This document shows, piece after piece, positions 1-13,163 of a stretch of 64,000 nucleotides of DNA; within the stretch, counting starts at the first letter, position 1; every line of letters begins with the position of its first letter. This DNA is from Fragilaria crotonensis. Taxonomy: Eukaryota > Bacillariophyta > Fragilariophyceae > Fragilariales > Fragilariaceae. The notes below the pieces were generated by a model, which worked only from the letters and a program-made list of their open reading frames with translations, had not been told where the DNA came from and did not search any database. Where the stretch lies: the NCBI GenBank assembly GCA_022925895.1, contig JAKSYS010000265.1:1-64000 (forward strand). The letters run 5' to 3'. The position numbers were made by a program, and so were the translations under genes.

Positions 1-3000
1 GTCTGCAGGTCCTGTCCCTTCTGGTCGGAAACGAACGTCGTCCACTCTGATCACTGATGTCGTCCGTCGGCTTCCGACATCGGAATATTCGCACGACCTC
101 ATGGCGAAAAAGAACGCGACCACCACAAGTTGTCCAATAGCGATGTCCGTCTCGTTTCTTGCCCAGGATCGAACCTTTCGAATCACCTCTAACGGCAGCG
201 CCTGCTGTGGGGTAGGTCCTGGGTCCTCGTCGGCGTAACGTTTCAGTTGTAAAGCCAGAAGGGGGTCGAGTCGTCCGGCGGCGTCGTGGATTGGGCTCTC
301 AAATTTGTTAAGCCTGAAGGCCTGAGCCACACCGTCGAGGGTGGCACGAATGGAACCGGACAAGGGTCCATTGCCAGCTTCCTGAGGTTGTCGGGAGCGA
401 AGCCGTCCGTCCCGAAGGGCGGCGGCGAAGCAGGCGAACGTTTCTGCTTTCGCTTCTCGTCCGAGTCCTTGGAGAAAAGGCTCCCTCCCGACTCCGTCGA
501 TTCGTCCGAGGAATCTTTCGTAACAGCGCCAGCTGCTATCGCGCTTGGCACGGGTTGAGTCGGCAAGAGCTGCGTTTTGGGCAGCAGCTGCAGCCAGCCT
601 CAATCTGCGAAATAAGGGCTGGCCGCAAAGGGATGATCCTGAAGTTCTGTGGAACAAACGGTGAGCAGTTTTTCGTGATCAAGTCTGTCAGTGCCGCGTC
701 GTCTAGAGCGAAATCTCGGGAGAGCATGTCCGCCACCTTGTTCTCTTTCCGGGGAACCACTGCGTGGTGGTCTATCTCGTGCGTGAGGCAGAAATCAGCG
801 AACGCTCGGGCTATCGTCAGGTGAAGCGGACAATCGTCGTTGAAGTTCGACTTAGCAAGCCATCCCGCTGCTGAGGTGCTGTCTCCTGACTGAGCAGAAC
901 GTCTTCGTCCGTCCACGCGGCCCCTTCGTGGAATTCCACGATCATCCCCACAAAGGCAGCAAGGAACTCGAGAGTGTTTAGGGTCGCTCGCCCCAGCAGG
1001 TGCTCTGGTAGCTGATATCGCCACGCCAGGCCGCTCTTGAGGCAGTAGCCTCCGATGCCTTGTGGGCATGCGTCCACCCTCACTATGCGCGTCGGCCACC
1101 GGCAAACCAGCCTGTTGATCGAGATACCTCGCGACGCCTTCTGAAGGAAAGCCTTCCACAGAATCAGGTCGTCCAGTTGGGGTTTGGTCAGTCTCGCCTT
1201 CCCGGCCTGCTTCGAACGCTCGCAGGCCTTGTATAGCCTTCCCATAAAGTGTCTTGCGTAAGGGATGACGTAGGCGGCGTGGCTAAAACGTCCGAGGGTC
1301 GTCTCTAGGTCTCGTCGTCACGAAGGCATGTCTGTGCGTCAGCATCCTGTCAACGGCTTGCGTCCAGCTCATGTGCTTATCGTGAGGCAGTGCGACGACG
1401 AAGCGGCGTGTGTCCACGATCCATCCGAGGATCATCTTCCTCTCGGATGGTTTGGCCTCGGCCAGGAACTTTGGGATCGCAAGGATATCGTCTCTGGGAA
1501 AAGTCTCCTTAACCTCGGGGTCGCAAGGCCTCCCGACCAGGTGGAGCGCCAGCGGGATCGCGGCAGCGCTCTTTTCTGCGTCGCGGGGGTTGAAGGCCCC
1601 AAAAATGTCGTCCAGGTAGCAGTCGAAGCGAGGGAGGTCGTCGTAGGGTGGATAGTTCACTGCGAAGTAGTCCGCCTTGCCGAAAACACTCATTTTGTCG
1701 ACCGACCCTTTGTCATTGTCCACTGCCCCTTCGGTGTCCAGGAGGTGCTGGTGCGGCGAGTGGTAGACGCTCGGATCCCAGTCGTCCCTGCGGACAAGGT
1801 CGTTTGCCAAGTCCGTGATCATCTCCGACACGTCGCTCCATTGCGATGGGTTTGGCGCTCCACCGAACGTCATCCTCAGCGCCACTAACAGCAGGTCGTC
1901 GATACTCGTGCAGGACTTCATGGCTGTGGCTGCTTTGAGATGGATTCGTCTGTAGGCGGATTTGCAGTCGACCCGTCATCCAGATAGGCTCGTCTGGCCA
2001 TAGTTGGCGCAGGAACGAGATGTGGTACATGAGTCTGCTGAATGCTTTTCCGAAACGTGCTTCTGTCAGTTGGGATGTGTCCACGCGTTCATTTACGCTT
2101 CGTCCTGCCACTCCGCTCGGGCTGAATGACTGGTCATGTGTCAGTCGGAGTTCTCTATTGAATTTCCTTTCTCGTCGATCGACGTCTGCGCGACCATCCC
2201 CAGAGCGCGACCTCGCATCCCTTGATCTCTAAGGCGGCTTCGCGGCAGTGGTAGCTGCCAACCCCTTGAGCTTCGTCCTTCAGCATGGATATCAACTTTG
2301 CCTCGTGGCCTCGGGCCGATTTGTGATTGCCGCGAGCTAAGTTGGCGCGCACGTCCGCGAGGCGGTCAGAATCCGAGATCTCGCGAAGCGGAACTCGGCC
2401 CCTTCGGAGATGCGCTCCTGAAAACGCGGCCAGAGGGGTGGGCGGACAGGAGCGGGGCGAAGTTCGGTGGGGCGAAACTCGGATCCCGGCGTCAGGGCGC
2501 TGAACGGCTGGGCCCGAAGGGCGGCGTCGAGGTCGAGGCGTACCGTTTGAGCACCGCGAGGTTGTGGCGGGCGGCGTCGTGCGTCCAGTCGAAGCGAAAC
2601 TCCGTCGCGTGGGTGCGCGGTTGGCCGGAGTGCAAAATAGTGGCAAGGGCATCGGCCAGGCGTGGTTCGGGAGTCGTGGGAACGGCGAGTCGACGTTCGG
2701 GAGCAGGATCGTCGGCAATGGCACCAACGATGGGAACTTACCGGGAAGCGGGCGTGGCGTGTCTGCGAGGGCTGATGTCGGCGCGTCGTGGGCGTCTCCG
2801 GGCGACAATGCGCGCGCCACGGAGTGGTCGGTCGGTGGCGAGTCGAGGGCGGAGCGTAGCGCTCAGGCCCGACTTCGTTTCGTGACGGGTCGTCGCGGGC
2901 TGGCGAGAGATGCGGGGCGTCGGCGACGTGGCGGGGCGAAGGTTCGTGCGCGTGGGTTCCCGCGGGACTGTCTCGGGCGGCAGATTCCGATAAAGTCCGG

Positions 3001-5090
3001 GGCGTCCTACGTGGCGTCTGTTGTGGAACTCGGCCGTCGACCGTTCCTGGTCGAACGCCCATTGCGACGGCTGTGCGACGAAGGCGGGCTGGAAGTAAGC
3101 AGATGCAGAGGGTCCTAATTTTGTTTTCTTGCTGGGCGGCGTCGCGTCGGACGAGGGGCGGCGCATGCGCGCCCGGCACTGCTCTATCCACGCTCGTACG
3201 GCGGTCGTCTGTTCGGTCGTGAGGGCGACGTGCGAGGCTCAAGAAACAGCTCTTGACGCACTTCCCGTTTAGGTGCCACCTGCAGCACATGTTCGGGATC
3301 GGTCCACTTCGGACGTGATCGAGGAACACCTGCCAAGTGTCGTTCGCGTCTCTCGGGAAAAGGTCCTGCTGTGGGTTTGTGACTGCGTCCGCGGGTTGCC
3401 CGCGACGTCCGGCTCGAGCGCTCCCGGCGGCGGCTACAGGCTGCGAGTCGCCCTTTTGGTCGACTCCACGTCCCAGCCGCTCCTTGAGGAAGTCGCAGGC
3501 CGGGAAGACAAAGCGCCGTCCTCCAACTGCTGCCGGGTGGACCTGAATTCTAGGAGTGCTGGGTTGATCTCGTCCTCGTGTTCGACTCCAGCGCAGAGAA
3601 CTAGGTATTGTTGCATGCGTTTTCGATGAACCAACCTAACCTGCACGCGGCTGAGGGTCAGCGTGCGCTAGCTGGCGAGCGTCGCCAGTGTGGAGCCGAC
3701 CGCCCTGGTCAGGAAACGGCTCCACTCGTCCAACATGTGTGAGCGGGGAATTGGCTCCGAAAGGAGCTCCAGCACTCCGCTCATGTTCTCGATAAGCCGC
3801 GCGAGTTCGTGAAAATCTTTCGGCACCGTGAAGTTGAGTTTTGTCATGCTCTTGATGTCCTTCTCGAGAAGCCCGTGGTCGTGTCGGTCGTCTTGAGTTG
3901 CATTTGCACAAGGGTGCTGGCGTGATCAGAGGCTTCTCGCCCGATCGCTGCTGCTCGGGCGAACGTCTGGGGACCGCAACAGAAGAGGCTGAAGGCCCCT
4001 GGCCGGTCAGGTGTGTCGGCCGTGAAAGAAGCGGTGCGGATTGCGGCGCAGAAGCCCATGGGAATGAACGCGTCTCGACCTTTGGTGTTCCTCAAGAAGT
4101 GGTGGATGTGGTTTTGTACGTAGGCCACGTTGCTAAGCGTCAGGATGTCCGAGAAAGACTGGACCGGGCGGCTGCGAATCATCCTGTCGGCGTCCTTTCG
4201 GACACGAAAAGGACCATTCGTTTCGTCGACGGCGGGAAAGAGTCAAAGCCTGTCTTCGACGTTTGGGGGACGAGGTCGCTGCGTTTGCTGCCTGTCGCTC
4301 CAGTAACGTTGACAGGTTTCGAATGGCGTCCTCTGTGCGTCCTGGCGTGCTGGCATGGTCGTCCGTCCGAATGAGGCTCCTAGCTCTGACCGCCAGATGC
4401 TTGAGGTGTAGCGATTTCGCCCATTCGTCCGATCGTTTGAGTATGCGTTTGATGCCGCCACCCCTCGCTTTGTCGGTCCCGGGGTCCTCGAGTTTACCGC
4501 TACGCTGAGGACCCACCGCGGGATGTAGAGGCTGCCTCCGCGCGGATGGTTGCTCTGGACGGGTCTGGGTCCTCGCTCGCTCTCTGTTTAATGGCGTTGA
4601 CGATCAGTAGGGCGAGCTCCTCTGGCGCGGTGACGTAAGTGTCCATGATGGCGGCTGCGATGAAGGCCGGCACCGGGACGGTGGGCTTCATCGTGAACCC
4701 GACGACCGTGACGTCGTCTGTGTCGTCCTCGCTCGCTTCGACTGGCTTTGTCGCTTCGTCGTTCGGGTTCCGCTTGTGAGCTCTGGGTCTTGTGTTGTGT
4801 TGTGGTCGTGGGTCGGTGCACGCCGTCTGGGCTCGTGGTTCGTCTGTCTGATGGCGACCGCCCGTCCGTCCGATCTTCGGACATGCCAAGGAAGGCTCGA
4901 CCAACAGGAGTGCCTTCCAAGTTTACGACCAGTATGGTAATACGTCCGATTTTCGCAGTCACACTTCCGACGCCCACGCGTCGTCAAGCGCAGCCACCAG
5001 CACACGAAAAGGCTTCGAAGATCGTGAGCGTCGCAGCGACCAGCGACGACGTCCATCTTGGCAAAAAGTACAGGATTTCTCGTTCGTAGG
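1..5090 (-). mobile_element. Retroelement fossil, DIRS/Ngaro-like, left end outside window
   Basis: The minus strand carries worn pieces of a retroelement. A gag-like part lies at about 3150-4900, with a Cys/His knuckle-like segment (MCCRWHLNGKC) near 3270. A reverse transcriptase part lies at about 1280-1920, with YLDDIF and the downstream ILGWIVDTRR signature. An RNase H-like part lies at about 540-1245 and ends in KENKVADMLSRDF. This RT/RNase H style is typical of tyrosine-recombinase retroelements (DIRS/Ngaro kin) in stramenopiles. The integration enzyme would lie beyond the left edge, so the family is not certain and a Ty3 relative remains possible. The element is broken, with roughly eight or more interruptions. 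The block is visibly GC-richer than the rest of the window. The right boundary is placed just before a heptamer repeat. Confidence 0.6.
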
Positions 5091-5092
5091 AC

Positions 5093-5127
5093 ATCGCCCA
5101 TCGCCCATCGCCCATCGCCCATCGCCC
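5093..5127. repeat. Heptamer tandem repeat (ATCGCCC)x5
   Basis: Five perfect copies of ATCGCCC sit at the right border of the GC-rich retroelement block. The unit is not a known telomere repeat. It may mark the element's edge or be an ordinary minisatellite. Confidence 0.9.
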
Positions 5128-5345
5128 ACAACTGTGCTTTCTGAACGCTCGTCCACCGGTCGTAGCATCCAGATGATAATCGGATTCACAGTCCTCTTTA
5201 CTTCCATTTTCGACGAGCCTCGCTCCTTCGATTTGTGGCCGGATAGCATGTCGCTCGATTCTCCACGTCTTTTCCTAGAGAACGCACGTCGCCGCCACGC
5301 AGTCATGCTCTTCACAATTGACCCGTTTGCTGACTTGAAGCGAGA

Positions 5346-6040
5346 TTGAGTATCCTGCCGCAAGGGTCAAGGAGGAGGCGCTGGCGAACTTGCTGCTGGT
5401 GCTATCTTGGGTGGTCTCATCTTGGGACTGTTTGGGGCACTTTGCGCACAGCTGGTGCTCATTGGGTCAGAAGAATGCCGCTGACCGAGCACGACAAGAG
5501 GAAATGGAACGATTGGGAATTACGCAGGATATGCTTTGATGCAGCCCAAGAAATCGGATTGGCGTTGAGCAGAGTATTGAAGGCCTTCAAGCCTCTCGCA
5601 ATTCCTTGAATCACTTCAGCATTTTGCTCGACGACTGGAGCAAAGCATGGAAGAAACATACGAGAAAGCTAAACGTGAAATCTGCAGCGGGTAACGAGGG
5701 CGAGGCACTGGTGCCATTGCTGGAGAAGCAACGTATAGAAAATTAGTTGCCACTCAAAGCTTGCGCTGAAGAAAAGTGCCGATACTCAAATGGAACGCAA
5801 TGTTGGCGCATTAGAAGAACGAGCCATGGATATGGAGACTTTTGCGACGAACTGTCGGCGCCACAACGATTCAGAATACTGCTTTGCATCAATTTTCAGT
5901 CAAAGAAGGGGATCCTTTGATGCAAAAGTTTCGTGACATTGGTATCGATTAAGGCGGTCGCGTTGTACTCCGAGTACGCCTTCGACAAGCGTAACATTGT
6001 AGCTCTCCTGGGTCCTTCAGTATCAATGCAGTTGCAAATC
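5346..6040 (+). pseudogene. Decayed host-like coding relic (membrane segment plus coiled coil)
   Basis: Protein-like stretches on the plus strand switch between frames. First comes a Gly-rich hydrophobic segment (AAGAILGGLILGLFGALCAQ, about 5380-5450) that resembles a transmembrane helix. Charged helical text follows (ARQEEMERLGITQDM, then SAAGNEGEALVPLLEKQRIE, then MERNVGALEERAMDMET). The heptad-like charge pattern suggests a coiled coil after a membrane anchor. No single frame is open for long. Stop codons and frame changes occur repeatedly, and no start or splice pattern rescues a single product. I do not recognise the family. The 5130-5345 stretch before it shows nothing firm. Whether this is a dead gene or a badly resolved one cannot be told from the sequence alone. 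Confidence 0.35.
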
Positions 6041-7951
6041 GATGAGTGATATAAGTTATCACATCATGAAGGAGTGTTCAACGAGTCTCAGAGCTCTGAG
6101 TACTCCTGTAGCTTGTAGCTGTACCGAGCATTGCGGTTGTCACCATGCCGCCATTGTACCATCCCTGCCCAGAATTACGACTAAATTAGGAGTACACATC
6201 ACCGATAGTATGTTGTGTGTTTTGTGTCGTGGTGCTCACACCACTTACAACTGCATTGAACCAACAATTCAACGAATGCTTTGTGCTTGACTTAAATCCT
6301 CTTACGGCATGCAGTCCTTCCGCCTACCGTCGTGATTGTTTGGGAATTCATCCCAAACTGGAAGACAACGGTGTCTGGTGTCGCATGGTATGAAGTCTCC
6401 ATCTGTTGTGGGTTCAACCTCACACCTGAACAAAGATATGATTCATCAAGGTTCACGTGCTATAAGGTCCCTTTGCTGCTAGCCATTTGAGGAGGTCTTG
6501 GGCATTCTGGGGCAAAGATGTTGCACATCACAAGCTGACACACAGTTATGAATATTGTTTAAATACTAAAAACCTGAACAATCAGTGTTAAGGCTCAAAT
6601 GCTAGCAGGAATTGATCTTATAAGGCCATCCATTGCATTTCATTGAGAGGAACCCACACCTACAACATTTGGGTGGCATGCCGCAACTCTCAAGCAAAAC
6701 GGAAATCGATCAAAACTTGTACTATTCCTGGCTTCGGTAGCCATGATGGAGTAAAAACCTGAAATCTTAAACGTGCTGCCGTGCCCATGCATGGCAAAAG
6801 CATTCGGCTCACACAGATCGGCACTACACTGTGATGCAGCAGCCATCAAAACAACTCCCAGATGAGACCTGTGGTTGAATGTTCCTGATGCTATCGTGTC
6901 ATGATATGCCCGCCTGGGTGGATGGCTTAAGTGAGGAAATTATGCTGTACCGATGACACTGTTGAAAATGGCTGGGCGGAAGTATAATGACTTCTGGTCA
7001 TCTGCCTTTGGGTGAACTAACTGTTGGTGAACCGAAACGAGGGGCCCAAAATCTTGCCAATTCTTGTTCAACTTGTCTGTCAATGAGAACCTTTTGTTTC
7101 ATGTGGAAACAAGAAACCTGCTCTCAAAGACACAAAGACAAAAAGGCACTGTCATTGCTTGCTGTGAGTTTTGATGGTAGAATTAGATATGACCCTTCAT
7201 ATTGTTGGAGCTACAAGCAAACACTCTAAGTTCCTTAGTGACAACAAGTAGCAGCTCCCTCTGATTGTTTCCGACAAACTTGCCCAGTGAACACCTGTCA
7301 CACTGTAGGCACATAAATAGGACATAATCTAAGGACATTTATTTTCTTTGATTGGCAAGGAGTACAATTTTCTGTGTAGATGCATTAGTATTGCTTGAAT
7401 TGTATAGCATGCTCATCCAAAAAGTAATTATGTGCAAGCAGGCGCACACAAATTCTCCAAGTTAACTCTTTTGACACACACCATTGATTTAAAAGGAAAC
7501 CACATTCACAACTTCTGCTGGAAACTATCCTTCCTCACCTGGAATCATTGCACCCATAGAACGTTTGGTCAATGTTTTCATTAATTGCTGATTGCGCTAC
7601 TAGTAGTGGAGTTGCTGTTCTTGTTGTTGCAAGAGGAGTAGGTCATGGCTGCTGGAGGCTTAGGGCAGAGGCATTCTTCGTGATTGTCAATTAACAGCAA
7701 AATACTTGAGGAGGGAAGATTTTATTTTTGAAATGAAGATGCAGTCTTAATATCTCTACTAGATGTAACAGAGGATCCAGGAAAAGCTATCATTTGGTGG
7801 AGGAATTAGAATGCCATGACATTGTGGTGGAATACCAGGATTGTTTGCTGTCATAATGTTGCTTTGGCCAGCTTCACTGGACATGAGAGTATGCTACAGA
7901 GGATACAAGGCAGAATGTGTTGTGATTATAGCTTTTGTTGTGCCATGGCGA
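6041..7951. other. Gene-less stretch left of the gypsy element
   Basis: Only short, unrelated open frames occur, with moderate AT richness and no recognisable domain on either strand. It is probably worn mobile-element or intergenic DNA. The gypsy element at 7957 was inserted into this sequence, which continues at 13164. Confidence 0.5.
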
Positions 7952-7956
7952 CCATA

Positions 7957-8334
7957 TGCAGTACACCGCACGTGCCCTTAGCGTAGTGCGATACAGTATA
8001 CTATATTACTAGTATCCAGTACTACAATACAATGGCCATGTAGTACTTGGATATACCGGTAGACTAGTAATACCATAGTACAGTGCAACAATAGAACACT
8101 GATCCTGTACAACAGTACAACCGTACAACAGTAGAATGAGAACTGTTTGACATCTCTTGGAGACTCACTGAGTCTCCTAGATGAATGAAAGAGAACAGTC
8201 CAATCCCACCAAGGATGGGACTGCTCTTGTTTTAAACTAGTCTCATAACTTTTAATAAGGTGCAACTATTAACCCTTTAAAACTAGCTACAAATTAGCCT
8301 CCAAAATAAAACTGATTACTTTGCGCGTAGGGCA
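7957..8334 (+). repeat. 5' LTR of gypsy element
   Basis: This 378-bp direct repeat starts TGCAGTACACCGC and ends GTAGGGCA, so it has the TG...CA ends expected of an LTR. It matches 12778-13158 almost base for base, and I saw only about four short length differences. It is flanked on its outer side by CCATA (7952-7956), which recurs just after the 3' LTR. The LTR is dense in GTAC words. Confidence 0.95.
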
Positions 8335-11300
8335 CAGTGAATTCACTCCCAGTGGTCAGTACATCACCATGACGAACAAAAATAAAGGTAAGCGCAAAGC
8401 GTCTGAAAATTCGTCTGCGGAACATGTCGCATTCCGTCAGTCGAACTCGCGTTGAATCCGCCGTCGATTTATTTCGATAGGCCCAAGAAATCGACAGAGA
8501 AATCTGACGATGAGGGCAACTATAAAAAAATCGACGTCCCGATTGAAGCCGGAAATGCGAACTCCAAAATATCGAAAAGAGAATTCGTTTGTTTGAGACT
8601 ACGACACCTCGCCAGAAGCGTGGGTGAAGTGGCGATAGAGCTCGAGGAGGTCATTCGTGACTATCCGCTCGAGTCTGGCGAACAAAAGCGTCTATGGCTC
8701 TTGCACTACTTAAGGGCAGTGCAAGAGACAAATTCCAGCAAACGTGGCGTAGACTCGATACGGAGAACGTAGCGGGTCCCGCACGACAGAGGAAGACTCC
8801 AAACGAGATTTTCCAGCTGGTAATGACGGAAGTTGGTAAGTCTTACTTCCCAATCTTGCATGCGTACCAGAAGCAGGTGGTGTACATGCAGCATTACCTA
8901 CGTCTTGAAGTCATACGGTTCGTAACTTTGCTACGCTGTTTACGCGAGCTAAATAATTATTTACCGTATTTTCCACGGGAAGAAGGTAAGGCTGAACCGT
9001 CTAAATTGTCTGATGACGACTTGATTCAAATTCTCAACCAGGCGAAGCCTGAAGAATGGCAAGCGGTCATTCTTGTGCGAACATCGAGCTTTATAAGTTC
9101 GATTTTCAAGGCACTGTTGATTATTTTGAGAAACTTGAACTCAGACAGGCACTTGAGGCCAAACGTCGTAAGGTGGACAAAACCGATAACCCTGAGGGCA
9201 CGAAAAGGGCAATTGGAACGGTAAGTCCGCTGACAAAATGGCAACGACAAAAACACAGTCGTCTAAGTATAAGAAGTGTGCGCATTGCGGTCGTACGAAT
9301 CATACTACGAAAGACTGTTGGTTTAACCCTGAGAACAAGGGGAAACAGAAATCTGGTAAGAAAAATGTCGGTTCTACTGACCAAAATGTCTTGATGACGC
9401 AGGAGCAGCTTAACGCTATCCTTGAGCGTCTTCCACGCAACCCGAAGTCTGGCAAGCGTAAGGTCCGTGACTTTACACCCGAGAATTCGGATGCAGAAAT
9501 TGTGGAAATGTTCAGTCCAAAGACTACCATTAGCACAGTAGAGACTAAAGAAGATAGTGACGAAAGTTCCATCTACTTTGGTTCATTTTCTAGTGAGATA
9601 TTGCCATCCAAAGATGGCCATGGCAGTAAGAGACAAAAACAAAAACACAAAACCACCGAAGTCGGGCGAAGTGATGGGAACAGGCAAACCCGCATTGTTC
9701 GCATTTTGCTAGACACTGGAGCATCTGCGACAATTATACTTAAGGATGCGATACGGGCTTAACTGGACCGGTATTCAAAACATCACATACACGATGGCAC
9801 ACTATGGGTGGTCAATTCGAACAAAACTGCAACGGGAAATTAAATTCAAATTACCCGAGTTTAGTACGTCAAAAATAGTACAATGGGTGTGTCATGAGGA
9901 CACACATACATTGCGCAAGAATGCACAGTATGACATGATCATCGGTGCAGATTTACTATCAGAATTAGGTATCGAAATTAATTTCAATACACAACGGATA
10001 GTATGGGAAGGTGTAGAAATTCCCATGAAAGAAAAACACGTAATATCCGATCTACAGAATGCTACAGCTATCTACTACCACAGTATCGAACCTACGGTAC
10101 TCAAGGAAGCAGAAGCGAGGCAGAAACGTATACTGGATGCAGACTATAGTGCGTTAGATCTGGATGACTACGCACACATGGATACGCACCTAAGTAACGA
10201 TCAACAAAAACAACTCGTACGTTCGCTACGAAAGTATCCGAAGTTGTTTAGTGGAGGACTGGGCGTACTCAATGTACCGCCTGTACATCTCGAACTACGG
10301 CCCTTAAGTAAGGATGAGAAGCCGTATCACGCCGTCCGTTCCCTGTACCAAAATGCTACGAGGAAACAACGAAGAAAGAAATTCAACGCCTATGTGACAT
10401 AGGAGTATTAACGGCGCAATGACTCCGAGTGGGCGGCACCAACGCTCATACAGCCTAAAAGACTGGTGACGCTCGAGTCCTAACGGACTTTCGTACTTAA
10501 TAGGTACATAAACGTAAACCATACCCGTTACCCAAGATTGCAGACCTTCTTCAGAAACTTGAAGGGTTTAATTGGGCAACGGCTCTGGACTTAAGTATGG
10601 GCTACTACCATATTGTCCTGGATAAAGAATCCAGCTATCTATGTACAATGATTGTACCCGGGCAAATATCGCTACTGTCGCCTACCTATGGGTTTGAATG
10701 GCAGTCCTGACATCTTTCAGGCCATAATTAATGACATTATGGGCGATTTGCCTAATGTGCGTGCGTACTTAGATGACATACTGATTACAACAGCAGGTTC
10801 CTACGAGGACCATCTTCAGCATGTTGAACTCGTGTTGCAACGCCTAACTGATGTTGGCTTTGCCGTTAACCTACGTAAATCCTCGTTCGCTGACCGAGAT
10901 TGATTACTTAGGATATTGATTACTCGTCGCGGTATCCAACCTCAACCTAAGAAAGTGGAAGCGATTATGCGGCTTGACACCACCAACTACCAAACGGCAG
11001 TTAAGACGCTTCTTAGGTATGATCAATTACTACCGTGACATGTGGCGAATGAAGTCACATACTAGCACCGCTTACGGCGCTGTGTTCTGCCAAAGCTAAA
11101 TTTATTTGGCACGATAAAGAACAGAAAGCATTTGAAGACATTAAGGCCATAATTAGTCGAGACATTACTGGCTTATCCTGACTTCTCAAAAGACTTTCAC
11201 ATTTATACGGACTCCAGTGATTATCAACTGGGAGCAGTCATAATGCAAAATGACCGTCCGTTAGCTTTCTACAGTAGGAAACTTAACAGCGCTCAAAACG

Positions 11301-12777
11301 TTACACGACTGGTGAACAAGAGCTGTTATCCATAGTAGAAACACTTAAGGAATTCAAAATATACTATTAGGTCAAAACTGATAGTACATACAGATCATAA
11401 GAATCTCCTATATCAGAAAATGTCCACTGATCGTATAATACGATGGAGACTCCTGATAGAAGAGTTTGACCTACCTTTCTACATATAAAAGGAGAAAAGA
11501 ACGCCATTGCTGACGCCTTGTCAAGATTAGATGCAAACTTCAATGAGAAGTTACCAACAGAGCCTACAAATGATACGATGGCTTACATCTTCATGACGAA
11601 GACAGACGTTAAGGAAACTGACTTTCCGTTAAGTCCTATGCTAATCGCTAAATACCAACGGTTAGATAATGAACTTAAACGAAGAAGTACGAAATCAAAA
11701 AGTCAGAACTTCAATACCAAAACGATTGAAGGAGTTGAGGTCATTACGTACCAAGGAAAAATATATATTCCTATTCAACTTCAACAACGTGTAGTTGCTT
11801 GGTATCATGAGTATCTAGCACACCCAGGCGAATCACGCACTGAAGCAACGATACGACAAACATGTACGTGGCCAAAATTACGTAGTCACGTTGAGACATT
11901 CTGTAAGACATGTCGTACGTGTCAACTATTTAAGAAACAAAGGAAGAAGTATGGACACTTACCTCCTAAGGAAGCTGAAGAACTTCCTGGTCTCGTAAAC
12001 GTAGACTTGATTGGACCATACGTTGTACGTACTCCAACGTCCACGCATACACTTCGTGCATTGACTATGATTGACCCGTGACAGGATGGTTCGAAGTCAT
12101 AGCAATACCAGATAAAACGCACATACTGTTATGGAAGCGTTTAATAATACGTGGTTGACAAGATATCCACGACCCCAATATATAGGGTATGATAACGGTT
12201 CAGAATTCAAAGCACAATTCAAACAAATGTGCGAGAATTATGGTATGAAAGAAAAACCGTCATCCAGTTACAATCCACAATCAAACGGTATTGTAGAACG
12301 AGTACATCAAGTACTTGGCATGCACTTCGGACATTCGAACTCGAAAACAAAGAACTCGATGCGAATGACCCTTGGGGACCGTTCCTAAGTGCAGCGATGG
12401 GCAATACGTAGTACAGTACATACTACGTTAGATGCTACACCCGGACAGTTAGTATTTGGACGCGACATGTTGTTGCCCATCCAATTAAAGACGGATTGGG
12501 CTAGGATAAGACAACGTAAGCAAGATACTATTAACGCCAATAATAAAAAGGAAAATGCTAAACGCATTGAACACGAGTACCGTGTTGGCGAAAAGTCCTA
12601 CTAGGAAAACCAGGACTGATCTCCAAATTATCCGCCCCACGTACGGGACCTTATCGGATTACTGAAACCTATGCTAATGGTACAGTACGCATTCAACGTG
12701 GCATTGTCAATGAACGTGTCAACATACGTCGACTGACACCATATAAAGAACGCGTACCGCCCAATTAGGGAAGCGAG

Positions 12778-13158
12778 TGCAGTACACCGCACGTGCCCTT
12801 AGCGTAGTGCGATACAGTATACTATATTACTAGTATCCAGTACTACAATACAATGGCCATGTATAGTACTTGGATATACCGGTAGACTAGTAATACCATA
12901 GTACAGTGCAACAATAGAACACTGATCCTGTACAACAGTACAACCGTACAACAGTAGAATGAGAACTGTTTGACATCTCTTGGAGACTCACTGAGTCTCC
13001 TAGATGAATGAAAGAGAACAGTCCAATCCCACCAAGGATGGGACTGCTCTCTTGTTTTAAACTAGTCTCATAACTTTTAATAAGGTGCAACTATTAACCC
13101 TTTAAAACTAGCTACAAATTAGCCTCCAAAAATAAAACTGATTACTGCGCGTAGGGCA
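12778..13158 (+). repeat. 3' LTR of gypsy element
   Basis: This is the second copy of the repeat at 7957-8334, 381 bp, again with TG...CA ends. The target-site copy CCATA follows at 13159-13163. The purine-rich tract at 12767-12777 is in the expected polypurine-tract position. Confidence 0.95.
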
Positions 13159-13163
13159 CCATA

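Larger units (their letters stand above)
7957..13158 (+). mobile_element. Ty3/gypsy LTR retrotransposon fossil with both LTRs
   Basis: Two near-identical LTRs bracket an interior in the order gag-like region (about 8450-9230), zinc knuckle (CAHCGRTNHTTKDC, near 9275-9315), aspartic protease (LLDTGAS, near 9710), reverse transcriptase (YLDD, about 10550-10900), RNase H (YTDSS, near 11200) and integrase (HHCC-type finger near 11800-11930, then core with DNGSEF near 12195). Protease-RT-RNase H-integrase order identifies Ty3/gypsy. A short purine-rich tract lies just before the 3' LTR. A 5-bp target duplication CCATA flanks the whole insertion. The LTR match indicates a recent insertion, although the interior is broken, with about ten interruptions. 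Confidence 0.95.

Noticed and set aside
286-558. Plus-strand open frames in the first 5 kb
   Set aside because: High GC lengthens chance frames. The minus strand carries the recognisable retroelement motifs.
5093-5127. Telomere repeat
   Set aside because: ATCGCCC does not match TTAGGG-type telomeres and has only five copies next to an element edge.
8335-8365. tRNA primer-binding site after the 5' LTR
   Set aside because: No 3'-tRNA complement beginning TGG could be matched by eye at the LTR edge.
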